From a virus: a stretch of DNA of 37,865 nucleotides. Position numbers and translations under genes: made by a program. Of the stretch, positions 14,323-22,017 are shown one piece after another. The stretch is from positions 1 through 37,865 of IMG/VR virus record IMGVR_UViG_3300042261_002381; one strand, given 5' to 3'. Under the pieces are notes generated by a model. The model did no database searches and was not told where the DNA came from. It worked only from the letters and a program-made list of their open reading frames with translations. Positions within the stretch are counted from its first letter, which is position 1. Each line of letters starts with the position of its first letter.

Positions 14323-14651
14323 ATCACAAACCCGGTGAGGTAAGGCAGACCCTTAGGGATGCCGTACTGCTTGCTGGTCAGTCGGCCGATGGTCCAGCCC
14401 ATCCAGCGTTGGGTGGCGGCGTGGATCGCGTCGTGCAGGTTGGCACCGACGTGCAGTTCGTTCAGGACGTCGTCGGCAAAGTGGCGGCCGTGGCGGCTAT
14501 CAAGGAAGGTGCGGACCGATTCAAGCGGCAGGCAGGTGGCGTCCGAGATCGCGGTCATCGCGATCGGCCAAGCCGTTGATGCTTGGTTGTTCATCGTGCC
14601 CCAAAAGCCCCAGGCTTCATTCTGTGTGGCGGGTATGTTTGTGGTGGTCAT
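14286..14651 (-). CDS. Conserved hypothetical protein, reverse-strand cassette
   Basis: This 121-aa protein is read on the minus strand from the ATG ending at 14651. Distinctive segments are NEAWGFWGTM near the N-terminus, FLDSRHGRHFADDV in the middle, and GIPKGLPYLTGFVIH near the C-terminus. It is compact and soluble, with no catalytic motif that I recognise. Similar proteins occur in accessory regions of proteobacterial genomes. It runs convergently into the small membrane-protein gene, and its leader resembles the one at the start of the other three reverse-strand genes. Function unknown. Confidence 0.7.
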   Translation of the reverse strand: MTTTNIPATQNEAWGFWGTMNNQASTAWPIAMTAISDATCLPLESVRTFLDSRHGRHFADDVLNELHVGANLHDAIHAATQRWMGWTIGRLTSKQYGIPKGLPYLTGFVIHCEIVEEAIAD

Positions 14652-14666
14652 CGTTGGCTCCGTGGC

Positions 14667-14715
14667 TGTGTTGGCGATGACCCCATTGACGCGCTGATCT
14701 CAATCAAAGCCAAGG
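14667..14715 (-). repeat. Leader repeat copy A
   Basis: This 49-base block aligns without gaps to 15859-15907. TGTGTTG is identical at its start (14667-14673), ATTGACGCGCTG is identical in the middle (14685-14696), and 14 of the last 19 bases agree. It lies 15 bases upstream of the start of the reverse-strand gene ending at 14286. It is probably a promoter/operator or 5' leader shared by the two reverse-strand units, or a boundary of the three-gene block. Confidence 0.6.
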
Positions 14716-14754
14716 CATTGATTGCAATTGGTGCGCAGCGTGGCTTATCCACCA

Positions 14755-15114
14755 CTAACCCAAGCGCGCGATGTACCGGCAGTAGTCGCCCCCACTTGGA
14801 TCTACATAAAGGAACGGGCGTCCTGGCGCGTGGACTTCCACGCACAGTCGGCCTTGCATGAAATAGCCGCCTTTGCCCTTGAGCCAGTCGCGTGACTTGT
14901 AGAGGTTCATGGCAAAGCCGTCGAATTCCTCCGGTGTCATGGTCCTGGTTTCAGTGACGTAAACCACGTAGTCGCCACTGGCTGCGATGTCCTTGATGTC
15001 CGTGGGCTTGCGTCCAAAGGGCAGTCGGACGCTCAACTCTTCAACCTGCACCTGTTGGCCATCGAGCATGATGGTCAGAGGTTTGCGCTCGATTGTGATG
15101 GTCATTGTTTTCAT
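14755..15114 (-). CDS. Hypothetical protein, reverse-strand cassette
   Basis: The product is 119 aa, minus strand. The start at 15114 is chosen because AGGAG lies 7 bases upstream on that strand; a longer reading would extend into the DUF3489 gene. The N-terminal half is beta-rich (MTITIERKPLTIMLDGQQVQ). The C-terminal half contains GYFMQGRLCVEVHAPGRPFL, GGDYCRYIARLG, and an internal TPEEFDGFAMNLYKSRDWL helix. I recognise no catalytic motif. It is the last gene of a three-gene reverse operon. Confidence 0.65.
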   Translation of the reverse strand: MKTMTITIERKPLTIMLDGQQVQVEELSVRLPFGRKPTDIKDIAASGDYVVYVTETRTMTPEEFDGFAMNLYKSRDWLKGKGGYFMQGRLCVEVHAPGRPFLYVDPSGGDYCRYIARLG

Positions 15115-15128
15115 ATCCTGGCTCCTGT

Positions 15129-15608
15129 TCAGGCGGCGTGGTAAATCCGCTCGGCTCCTGCCTCCTTGGTCGAGGTTATTTGCAGGCCCAGCTTCTTTTT
15201 GAATGCGCCAGCAAATGTGCCGCGCACGGTGTGTGGCATCCATCCGGTGGCCTCACAAATCTGCGCGATGGTGGCGCCCTCGGGGCGCTTGAGCATGGCG
15301 ATCACTTGCGCTTGTTTGCTGTTGTCGCGGGTACGTGGTTTTGCAGCCGTTGCTGCCTCTATGACCTCATTGATCGTCTGCGCGCTTAAGGGAGCTCTGT
15401 GTGGCACACCCAGTGCGTCGTAGCCCTCGGCGGCTAGGAGCCAGTCCTTGCCGTCGTAAGTGATCAGGGAGCGCTTGAACAAGCCGTCGATCACTTTCTG
15501 GCGTGCTCCGCCTTTGATGTTTTCAGGGAACCAGGTGATCTTGCCTTCGGTGTGCTCATGTGCATGAACCAGGATGGCGTGCTGGGCGGGGGTGAGTTGG
15601 GTGGTCAT
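15129..15608 (-). CDS. DUF3489-domain protein (HTH-like)
   Basis: The product is 159 aa, minus strand, starting at the ATG ending at 15608 with AGGAT upstream. The C-terminal DUF3489 region is clear: KQAQVIAMLKRPEGATIAQI, then TGWMPHTVRGTFAGAFKKKL and a final IYHAA. This is a small winged-helix-like fold suited to DNA binding. The N-terminal half (LTPAQHAILVHAHEHTEGKI) is also helical. DUF3489 proteins are widespread in proteobacterial accessory DNA, and their biochemical role is not established. It is the middle gene of the three-gene reverse operon. Confidence 0.85.
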   Translation of the reverse strand: MTTQLTPAQHAILVHAHEHTEGKITWFPENIKGGARQKVIDGLFKRSLITYDGKDWLLAAEGYDALGVPHRAPLSAQTINEVIEAATAAKPRTRDNSKQAQVIAMLKRPEGATIAQICEATGWMPHTVRGTFAGAFKKKLGLQITSTKEAGAERIYHAA

Positions 15609-15621
15609 GGTGCGATCCTGA

Positions 15622-15834
15622 TCAAGCTTTGGTTTTCTGGGGTTCTTGTTTTCCGCTGGCGGCGATACGCCCGGCCTCAAAAGCTGCTTCCAGTGCGCTT
15701 TTGACGCCCCAGACGCTGACCTCATGAAAGTCGTGTCGGTCGCTCATTTGTGTTTCCAGGGTCTGGATGAAAAGGTGATCGAGTGCGATCTTTTCAAGCA
15801 GGGCTTGGGCGTGCTGGGTGTTTTGTTTTTTCAT
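15622..15834 (-). CDS. DUF6900-like small protein
   Basis: The product is 70 aa, minus strand. The central signature is DHLFIQTLETQMSDRHDFHE, followed by VSVWGVKSALEAAFEAGRIAA, matching the small DUF6900 family that often travels with DUF3489 genes. AAAGG precedes the start on that strand. It is the first gene of the reverse operon, 13 bases before the DUF3489 gene, and has leader repeat copy B upstream. Function unknown. Confidence 0.75.
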   Translation of the reverse strand: MKKQNTQHAQALLEKIALDHLFIQTLETQMSDRHDFHEVSVWGVKSALEAAFEAGRIAASGKQEPQKTKA

Positions 15835-15858
15835 CGTCTTGGCCTTTCGATTGCCTGA

Positions 15859-15907
15859 TGTGTTGAGGACGATGTGATTGACGCGCTGTTCGCAACCGAA
15901 GCCAAGC
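15859..15907 (-). repeat. Leader repeat copy B
   Basis: This is the second copy of the 49-base block described at 14667-14715; the identical ATTGACGCGCTG core is at 15877-15888. It lies 24 bases upstream of the DUF6900-like gene start on the minus strand. Both copies end in a similar GCCAA..CGATG start region, so the similarity covers the leader through to the start codon. Confidence 0.6.
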
Positions 15908-15993
15908 TCTTTCTAATCCCGGGTGATTCACTCGTCTTTGCATGACAAAAAGCATCCAGGAGGCCACCCACTTGCACTGAGTAAATCGACACC

Positions 15994-16569
15994 ATGGGAC
16001 TGTCCATTCGCGCCTACGCGCGCCACCGAGGTGTGTCGCATGTGGCCGTCAAGAAGGCCATCGACACGGGGCGCATCACGCCCTTGCCGGATGGCACGAT
16101 TGATCCGGTGGCGGCCGATGCCCAGTGGGCGGCCAACACCACGCCGACACGGCGGTCAGTAACTGGCGAAGCCAGGGAAGTACCGCAAGCTCCCGCAGCA
16201 GTCCGCGAGATTCCGCAGGCATCCTCAAAAGTGGTGCGTGAAGCAGGCGAGCCTTCGACGCCTGCCTTGTCGACGGGCGGTACGTCACTGCTGCAGGCAC
16301 GCACCGTCAATGAGGTGGTCAAGGCGCAGACCAACAAGGTTCGCCTGGCCCGTCTCAAAGGCGAGCTGGTCGACCGTTCGCAGGCCGTGGCGCACGTGTT
16401 CAAGCTGGCCCGTGCCGAGCGGGATGCCTGGCTGAACTGGCCGGCGCGAATCTCGGCGCAGATGGCGGCAGGCCTGGGTGTGGAGCCCCATGTGCTGCAC
16501 GTCGCGCTGGACGCCGCCGTGCGCCAACAGTTGCAGGACCTGGGCGACTTGCAGCCGAAAGTCGATTGA
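15994..16569 (+). CDS. Terminase small subunit (Nu1-like)
   Basis: The product is 191 aa. The N-terminal winged HTH (IRAYARHRGVSHVAVKKAID, residues 4-23, then GRITPLPDG) is the DNA-recognition domain of Nu1-type terminases. A Pro/Ala/Glu linker (about 45-95) follows, and then a helical region with VRLARLKGELVDRSQAVAHV, used to contact the large subunit. An in-frame stop 12 bases upstream fixes the ATG at 15994. No good ribosome-binding site precedes it, though AGGAGG lies about 30 bases away. It begins the packaging module and overlaps nothing on its left. Confidence 0.85.
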   Translation: MGLSIRAYARHRGVSHVAVKKAIDTGRITPLPDGTIDPVAADAQWAANTTPTRRSVTGEAREVPQAPAAVREIPQASSKVVREAGEPSTPALSTGGTSLLQARTVNEVVKAQTNKVRLARLKGELVDRSQAVAHVFKLARAERDAWLNWPARISAQMAAGLGVEPHVLHVALDAAVRQQLQDLGDLQPKVD

Positions 16570-16571
16570 CC

Positions 16572-18545
16572 ATGGACGAGATCTACTACGAAGGCTGGGA
16601 CGCGATCGAGCGTGCCTGGCGTGAAGGTCTGACGCCCGATCCGCTGTTGACCGTGTCTGAATGGGCCGACAAGCACCGGGTGCTCTCCAGCAAGGCGGCG
16701 TCGGAACCTGGCCGCTGGCGCACCAGTCGTACGCCCTACCTGCGCGAGATCATGGATTGCTTGTCGCCCATGTCGCCGATCGAGCGGGTGGTGTTCATGA
16801 AAGGTGCCCAGGTCGGTGGGACTGAATTGGGTCTGAACTGGGTAGGCTACGTGATCCATCACGCGCCAGGGCCGATGATGGCGGTGTGGCCGACAGTCGA
16901 AATGGCCAAGCGGGCGTCCAAGCAACGCATCGACGCGCTGATCGAAGAAAGCCCGGCCATCCAGGAACGGATCGCACCGGCGCGCAGCCGCGACTCGGGC
17001 AACACCATCCTGGCTAAGGAGTTTCATGGTGGTGTGCTGGTGATGACCGGTGCCAACAGCGCGGTGGGCTTGCGTTCGATGCCGGTGCGCTACCTGTTCC
17101 TGGATGAGGTCGATGGTTACCCGCTGGACGTCGAGGGTGAAGGCGATGCGATCTCTCTGGCTGAAGCACGCACCCGCACCTTTGCCCGGCGCAAGATCCT
17201 GATCGTCTCGACTCCGACGATTGCCGGGGCCAGCGCGGTGGATCGTGAGTTCGAAGCCTCGGACCAGCGTCGGTTCTTCGTGCCGTGCCCGCATTGCGCA
17301 CACCGCCAGTGGCTGCGCTTTGAGCAATTGCGCTGGGAACACGGTCAGCCCGAGACGGCGGTCTATGTGTGTGAAGGATGCTGTGAGCCCATCGCCGAGC
17401 ACCATAAAACCTGGATGCTGGAAAGCGGCCAATGGCAAGCCTGCGCCCCAGAAAACGCCGGTCGCACCGCCGGGTTCCACCTGTCGAGCCTCTACAGCCC
17501 GGTGGGCTGGCGCAGCTGGATCGAGATTGCCCGGGCCTGGGAGTCGGCGGCGATGTCGGACACCCGTTCGGCATCTGCCATCAAGACTTTCAAGAACACC
17601 GAACTCGGTGAGACCTGGGTCGAGGAAGGCGAAGCGCCGGATTGGCAACGGCTGCTGGAACGACGCGAGGATTACCGCGTCGGCACCGTGCCCGCGGGTG
17701 GCTTGCTGCTCACCGCTGGTGCCGACGTGCAGAAGGACCGCATCGAAGTCTCGGTCTGGGCCTTTGGGCGGGGCAAGGCATCGTGGCTGGTCGAGCACCG
17801 CGTGCTGATGGGCGATACGGCACGCACCGAGGTTTGGTCGGCCTTGGCCAAGCTGATGGGTGAAACCTGGACCCACAGCAGTGGTTGCCAGTTGAGTCTG
17901 GCGCGCATTGCTCTGGATACCGGCTACGCCACGCAGGAAGCCTACGCCTTTGTGCGCAGCGTGCGCGATCCCCGGCTCATGCCGATCAAGGGAATCGCTG
18001 GCGGCGCGGCGCTGATCGGCACGCCAACGGCAGTGGATGCCACGGTCAGTGGCAAGAAGCTGCGCCGGGGCATCAAGGTGTTCCCGGTGGCAGGCGGCAT
18101 TGCCAAGCTGGAGTTCTACAACAACCTGCGCAAGAGCGCGGAGGTGGCCGAGGACGGCACCACGCCGATCTACCCGGCCGGCTACGTGCATCTGCCTAAG
18201 GTCGACGCCGAGTTCCTGCAGCAGCTCTGTGCCGAGCAACTGATCACACGGCGTGACCGCAACGGCTTTGCCCATCGCGAGTGGCAAAAGATGCGTGAAC
18301 GCAACGAGGCGCTGGACTGCTACGTCTACGCCCGCGCTGCTGCAGCAGCGGCTGGTCTGGATCGTTTCGAAGACCGTCACTGGCTCGAATTGGAAAAACA
18401 ACTGGGCGTCGGTCCTCCCTCTGATGCCCCTCTGACTGATACCCCCGAGGCCACCCGAGAACAGAAGTTCGACGGTGGCCTCAGTACTTCTGGCAGCACA
18501 GCACCAGCTTCGCGCCGAGTGGTGCGCAGCCGATGGATGACCTGA
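16572..18545 (+). CDS. Terminase large subunit (lambda gpA family)
   Basis: The product is 657 aa from the ATG at 16572; a TTG two codons upstream overlaps the small-subunit stop. This is the packaging motor and cos nuclease. Walker A-like GAQVGGTE is at 78-85 and Walker B YLFLDEVD at 174-181, with SAVGLRSMP between. A zinc-binding pair, CPHC 239-242 and CEGC 267-270, is typical of GpA terminases. The nuclease motif TAGADVQKDRIEV lies in the C-terminal half, followed by ALDTGY and ALDCYVYA. The membership implies cos-type packaging, but no cos site is recognised. Confidence 0.95.
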   Translation: MDEIYYEGWDAIERAWREGLTPDPLLTVSEWADKHRVLSSKAASEPGRWRTSRTPYLREIMDCLSPMSPIERVVFMKGAQVGGTELGLNWVGYVIHHAPGPMMAVWPTVEMAKRASKQRIDALIEESPAIQERIAPARSRDSGNTILAKEFHGGVLVMTGANSAVGLRSMPVRYLFLDEVDGYPLDVEGEGDAISLAEARTRTFARRKILIVSTPTIAGASAVDREFEASDQRRFFVPCPHCAHRQWLRFEQLRWEHGQPETAVYVCEGCCEPIAEHHKTWMLESGQWQACAPENAGRTAGFHLSSLYSPVGWRSWIEIARAWESAAMSDTRSASAIKTFKNTELGETWVEEGEAPDWQRLLERREDYRVGTVPAGGLLLTAGADVQKDRIEVSVWAFGRGKASWLVEHRVLMGDTARTEVWSALAKLMGETWTHSSGCQLSLARIALDTGYATQEAYAFVRSVRDPRLMPIKGIAGGAALIGTPTAVDATVSGKKLRRGIKVFPVAGGIAKLEFYNNLRKSAEVAEDGTTPIYPAGYVHLPKVDAEFLQQLCAEQLITRRDRNGFAHREWQKMRERNEALDCYVYARAAAAAAGLDRFEDRHWLELEKQLGVGPPSDAPLTDTPEATREQKFDGGLSTSGSTAPASRRVVRSRWMT

Positions 18546-18754
18546 TGACCACTTACACCCATGAACACCTGCAGGCCTTGCGTGAAGCCTTGGCCAGCGG
18601 CGAGCACCGCGTGACCTACGAGGGCAAGAGCATCGAATACCGCAGCGTGGCCGATCTCAAAGCCGCCATCGCCGAGGTCGAGGCAAGCATGGCCCGTGAG
18701 TCCGGTGCACCGAAGTCGCGCCAGATCCGCGTGACCACCAGCAAGGCGCTCTAA
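18545..18754 (+). CDS. Head-tail joining protein (gpW family)
   Basis: This 69-aa protein has the gpW pattern: YTHEHLQALREALASGEHRV, then YEGKSIEYRSVADLKAAIAEV. gpW sits in the portal channel and completes the head before tail attachment. The ATG at 18545 overlaps the terminase stop (TGATG); an ATG four codons upstream is possible but less well coupled. Its stop overlaps the portal start (TAATG). Gene order A-W-B is as in lambda. Confidence 0.9.
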   Translation: MTTYTHEHLQALREALASGEHRVTYEGKSIEYRSVADLKAAIAEVEASMARESGAPKSRQIRVTTSKAL

Positions 18755-20286
18755 TGGCCTGGCTCAAAAACCTTCGTCGCCGAATGTTCGGAGGCACACC
18801 GGTCTATGACGGCACAGGCGGCGGCCGTCGCGCACTGGCCTGGATGCCGGGCAACCCAGGTGCCGTGGCTGCGCTGTCCCTGGCCCAGGACGAGTTGCGT
18901 GCCAAAAGCCGGGATCTGGTGCGGCGCAATGCCTGGGCAGCGGCTGGCATCGAAGCCTTTGTGGCCAACGCCATCGGCACCGGCATCAAGCCGCAGAGCA
19001 TGGTGCAGGACCAAACCACGCGTGAGGCCATCCACAGCCTGTGGTGGGACTGGTGCGAGCAGGCGGATGCCGCAGGCCTGACCGACTTCTACGGTCTGCA
19101 GGCCTTGGCTACCCGGGCCATGCTCGAGGGTGGCGAAGCCCTGATACGTCTGCGCTACCGCCGCACTGAAGATGGTCTGCCGGTTGCGTTGCAGATCCAG
19201 GTGCTGGAAGCTGAGCATCTGCCAACCACCATGAACCGGGATCTGCCCGGGGGAAATGTCATCCGGTCCGGCATCGAGTTCGACCGCTTGGGTCGCCGGG
19301 TGGCTTACCACCTGTACCGCTCGCATCCGAACGATTGGCTCTTGGCCCCGATGTCCAGCAAGGGTGGCATGGACACCGTGCGTGTGGACGCCAGTGAAGT
19401 CATCCACCTGTTTCGCCCGCTGCGCCCCGGCCAAATCCGAGGCGAACCGTGGCTGACCCGGGCGCTCGTGAAGCTCAACGAACTCGACCAGTACGACGAC
19501 GCCGAACTGGTGCGCAAGAAGACGGCGGCCATGTTCGCGGGCTTCATCACCCGCATGGCCCCAGAAGACAACCTAATGGGTGAGTCGGCGGCGGACGCCA
19601 ACGGGGTGGCACTGGCCGGAATGGAGCCGGGCACGCTGCAGATCCTGGAGCCGGGGGAGGACATCAAGTTCTCGGCGCCGGCCGATGTCGGATCGTCGTA
19701 TGCCGAATTCATGCGCCAGCAGTTCCGGGCAGTAGCTGCGGCCATGGGCATCACCTACGAGATGCTCACCGGCGACCTGACGCAGGTGAACTACTCGTCC
19801 ATCAGGGCAGGCCTGCTGGAGTTCCGACGTCGCTGCGAAGCCTTGCAGCATGGGGTGATCGTGCACCAGCTGTGTCGACCCATCTGGCGTGCCTGGATGG
19901 ACCAGGCGGTGTTGGAAGGGGCCATTGATCTACCGGGCTACCGCAAAGAACGCCGCACCTACCAGGCAGCCAAGTGGATCCCGCAAGGCTGGAGTTGGGT
20001 CGATCCGCAAAAGGAATTCAACGCCATGAAGCTCGCCATCCGGGCGGGCCTCATGAGTCGCTCAGAAGCGATTTCTGGCAATGGCTACGACGCCGAGGAC
20101 GTCGATCGGGAAATCGCAGCCGACAACGCCCGGGCCGATGCGCTGGGCCTGGTCTTTGACTCCGATGCTCGGCATGACCAGGCGCCCGTACTGGATCCCA
20201 CGAATACGCAAGACGTGCAGCCGCCCGACGAGCAGCCCGCCGATCCCACGGCTGCACCCACAGACAACCAGGACCTTCAACCATGA
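18754..20286 (+). CDS. Portal protein (lambda gpB family)
   Basis: This 510-aa protein forms the dodecameric ring through which DNA enters. The family pattern is strong: RNAWAAAGIEAFVANAIGTG near the N-terminus, FYGLQALATRAMLEGGEALI, then GQIRGEPWLTRALVKLNELD and the AAMGITYEMLTGDLTQVNYS segment near 330. The C-terminal 40 residues are a Pro/Asp/Gln-rich flexible tail (TAAPTDNQDLQP). The start overlaps the gpW stop, and the stop overlaps the protease start as ATGA. Confidence 0.95.
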   Translation: MAWLKNLRRRMFGGTPVYDGTGGGRRALAWMPGNPGAVAALSLAQDELRAKSRDLVRRNAWAAAGIEAFVANAIGTGIKPQSMVQDQTTREAIHSLWWDWCEQADAAGLTDFYGLQALATRAMLEGGEALIRLRYRRTEDGLPVALQIQVLEAEHLPTTMNRDLPGGNVIRSGIEFDRLGRRVAYHLYRSHPNDWLLAPMSSKGGMDTVRVDASEVIHLFRPLRPGQIRGEPWLTRALVKLNELDQYDDAELVRKKTAAMFAGFITRMAPEDNLMGESAADANGVALAGMEPGTLQILEPGEDIKFSAPADVGSSYAEFMRQQFRAVAAAMGITYEMLTGDLTQVNYSSIRAGLLEFRRRCEALQHGVIVHQLCRPIWRAWMDQAVLEGAIDLPGYRKERRTYQAAKWIPQGWSWVDPQKEFNAMKLAIRAGLMSRSEAISGNGYDAEDVDREIAADNARADALGLVFDSDARHDQAPVLDPTNTQDVQPPDEQPADPTAAPTDNQDLQP

Positions 20287-21527
20287 CTTACCTTGCCTCC
20301 CGCCTGTTCGGGACGCCCTTACTCATCCACCGACCCAAGCTGGACGTGATCTTGTCAGTCGTCGGCCAGCGCATCGGCATGGCCGATGTACCTGCGATGC
20401 CCATGACGGACATGGCAGTTTTCCAACGTCCCCCGCTGGCCGCTGCACCTGAGGGCATTGCGGTAATCCCGATCCACGGATCACTGGTGAAGCGTTCGCT
20501 TGGCATGGAGGCCGCATCCGGCCTGACTTCTTATGGCGAGATCGCCGCCATGCTCGATGCCGCGCTGGCCGATCCCCAGGTCAGCGGGATTTTGCTCGAC
20601 ATCGACTCGCCCGGTGGCGAGGCCTCGGGAAGTTTCGAACTGGCTCGCCATGTGCGCGAAGTGGCCGCCCAGAAACCCGTCTGGGCAGTGGCCAATGACG
20701 CGGCGTACTCAGCTGCCTATGCCATCGCGGCCAGTGCCCAGCGCCTGTTCGTGACAGAAACCGGTGGCGTCGGCTCCATCGGGGTGATCGCCCTGCATGT
20801 TGACCAGTCGGTCAAGGACGCCAAGGAGGGCTACCACTTCACTGCGATCACGGCTGGTGCGCACAAGAACGACTACTCACCGCATGAGCCGTTGTCGGAT
20901 GCCGCCAAGACCGAACTGCAGGGCGAGGTCGATCGGCTGTATTCCATCTTTACTGACCACGTGGCTGCCATGCGCGGCCTGGATCTCGCTGCCGTGCGTG
21001 CCACCGAGGCTGGGCTGTACTTCGGCACGAATGCCGTGGCCCAGGGCCTTGCCGATGGTGTCCAGACGCTGGACGCCACCCTCAGCCAATTTCATCAGTT
21101 TCTTAACGCCCGTAACCATTCGCCGTCTCAGGTGCGGGGCGTCATCCGTGCTGAGACGGCACTTCCTCATAAGGAGCTTTCCATGCCTGACACCCAGGAC
21201 ACCCCCCAAAAACCCGTGGCAGACACCATCGATCTGGCCGAAGCAGAAAAACTGGTTGCCCAAGCCAAGCGCGAAGTCACGCAAACCGCCCAGGCAATTG
21301 CCGAGCTGTGTCTGCTGGCCGGTTGCCCCGATCGTGCCGCCGAGTTCATTGCTGCTGGCAAATCCCAAGCCGATGTGCGCCGCGTCCTGATCGATGCCCG
21401 TGCCGCGCAGTCCGATGCAGCCGACATTCGATCCACGATCACCGTCGATGCCGGCACCCAGTCGCTCGATCGCCCTGAGACCTCGCCCATCGTGGCGGCC
21501 GTCAAGAAACTCACCGCTCAAGCCTGA
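20283..21527 (+). CDS. Head maturation protease (gpC/S49 family) with scaffold tail
   Basis: The product is 414 aa. The S49/SppA-like protease domain spans residues 55-270, with the SPGG turn at 109-112, catalytic Ser143 in AAYSAAYA and Lys195 in AGAHKNDYSP. The C-terminal part (301-414) is helical and acidic/basic, as in a scaffolding domain. It processes head proteins during capsid assembly. In lambda the corresponding gpC carries the scaffold Nu3 as its in-frame C-terminus, and the same arrangement is seen here. Confidence 0.93.
   Translation: MTYLASRLFGTPLLIHRPKLDVILSVVGQRIGMADVPAMPMTDMAVFQRPPLAAAPEGIAVIPIHGSLVKRSLGMEAASGLTSYGEIAAMLDAALADPQVSGILLDIDSPGGEASGSFELARHVREVAAQKPVWAVANDAAYSAAYAIAASAQRLFVTETGGVGSIGVIALHVDQSVKDAKEGYHFTAITAGAHKNDYSPHEPLSDAAKTELQGEVDRLYSIFTDHVAAMRGLDLAAVRATEAGLYFGTNAVAQGLADGVQTLDATLSQFHQFLNARNHSPSQVRGVIRAETALPHKELSMPDTQDTPQKPVADTIDLAEAEKLVAQAKREVTQTAQAIAELCLLAGCPDRAAEFIAAGKSQADVRRVLIDARAAQSDAADIRSTITVDAGTQSLDRPETSPIVAAVKKLTAQA
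21183..21527 (+). CDS. Nested scaffolding protein (Nu3-like internal start)
   Basis: An internal ATG at 21183 in the protease frame (Met301) is preceded by AAGGAG at 21171-21176 with 6-base spacing. That is much better than chance and better than the protease's own site. It would make a 114-aa protein consisting of helices rich in Ala, Gln and charge (EAEKLVAQAKREVTQTAQAI). This matches lambda Nu3, the capsid scaffold translated from within gene C. The call is by analogy and the ribosome-binding site. Confidence 0.75.
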   Translation: MPDTQDTPQKPVADTIDLAEAEKLVAQAKREVTQTAQAIAELCLLAGCPDRAAEFIAAGKSQADVRRVLIDARAAQSDAADIRSTITVDAGTQSLDRPETSPIVAAVKKLTAQA

Positions 21528-21541
21528 GAAAGGAATAAGCC

Positions 21542-21919
21542 ATGCCCGCCATCACCGAACAAAACAACCTCGCCGATCTCTTGAAGTACGAAGCACCCAA
21601 CCGCTATTCCCGCGACGTCGCCACCATCGCCGCCGGCCAGAACCTGCCCTTGGGCACGGTGCTCGGTCGCAACAACAGCGATGGCAAGCTCTACGCCATC
21701 GACCCAGCGGCCACCGACGGCACCGAGTCCGCCATTGGCGTGTTGGCCAACGCGATCGATGCCACCAACGCTGAACGGTCTGATGCCATCCTGATCGCCC
21801 GTCATGCCATCGTCGCCAAGACGGCCCTGGTCTGGCCGATTGCGCTCACCGGTTCACAGCGCACAGCCTACGAGCAGCAACTGGCTGAGCGTGGCGTGCT
21901 GGTGCGTGAGAGTGCGTAA
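21542..21919 (+). CDS. Head decoration protein (gpD family)
   Basis: This 125-aa protein carries the HDPD/gpD pattern: LLKYEAPNRYSRDVATIAAG, then LPLGTVLGRN, GVLANAIDA and a late AERGVLVRESA. gpD trimers bind the expanded capsid and stabilise it against DNA pressure. AAAGGAA precedes the start. The gene lies between the scaffold and the major capsid gene, as in lambda. A hairpin follows before the capsid gene. Confidence 0.88.
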   Translation: MPAITEQNNLADLLKYEAPNRYSRDVATIAAGQNLPLGTVLGRNNSDGKLYAIDPAATDGTESAIGVLANAIDATNAERSDAILIARHAIVAKTALVWPIALTGSQRTAYEQQLAERGVLVRESA

Positions 21920-21965
21920 ACAACGCGTCTGATCCTCCCGTCACCCATTCCCCCTCATTCCCCCG

Positions 21966-21996
21966 AACCCGCCTGGCCGTCTGGCTTGCGCGGGTT
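21966..21996 (+). terminator. Hairpin between decoration and capsid genes
   Basis: AACCCGC (21966-21972) pairs with GCGGGTT (21990-21996), and only a broken T-run follows (TCGTCATTTTT). A leaky terminator or an mRNA-processing structure would set different levels of decoration and capsid protein. Confidence 0.5.
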
Positions 21997-22017
21997 TCGT
22001 CATTTTTGGAGCCTCAT

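Noticed and set aside
15942-15980. A 12-codon frame in the gap before the terminase
   Set aside because: Too short, no ribosome-binding site and no sign of a truncated known gene. Kept only as a possible remnant.
15835-15993. cos packaging site upstream of the terminase small subunit
   Set aside because: The position fits lambda, but I cannot identify a nicking palindrome or binding sites, so no feature is claimed.
16014-18401. Very long open frame on the minus strand opposite the terminase genes
   Set aside because: It is exactly antisense to two well-supported terminase genes and shows no family motif. Long antisense frames arise from GC-rich codon usage.
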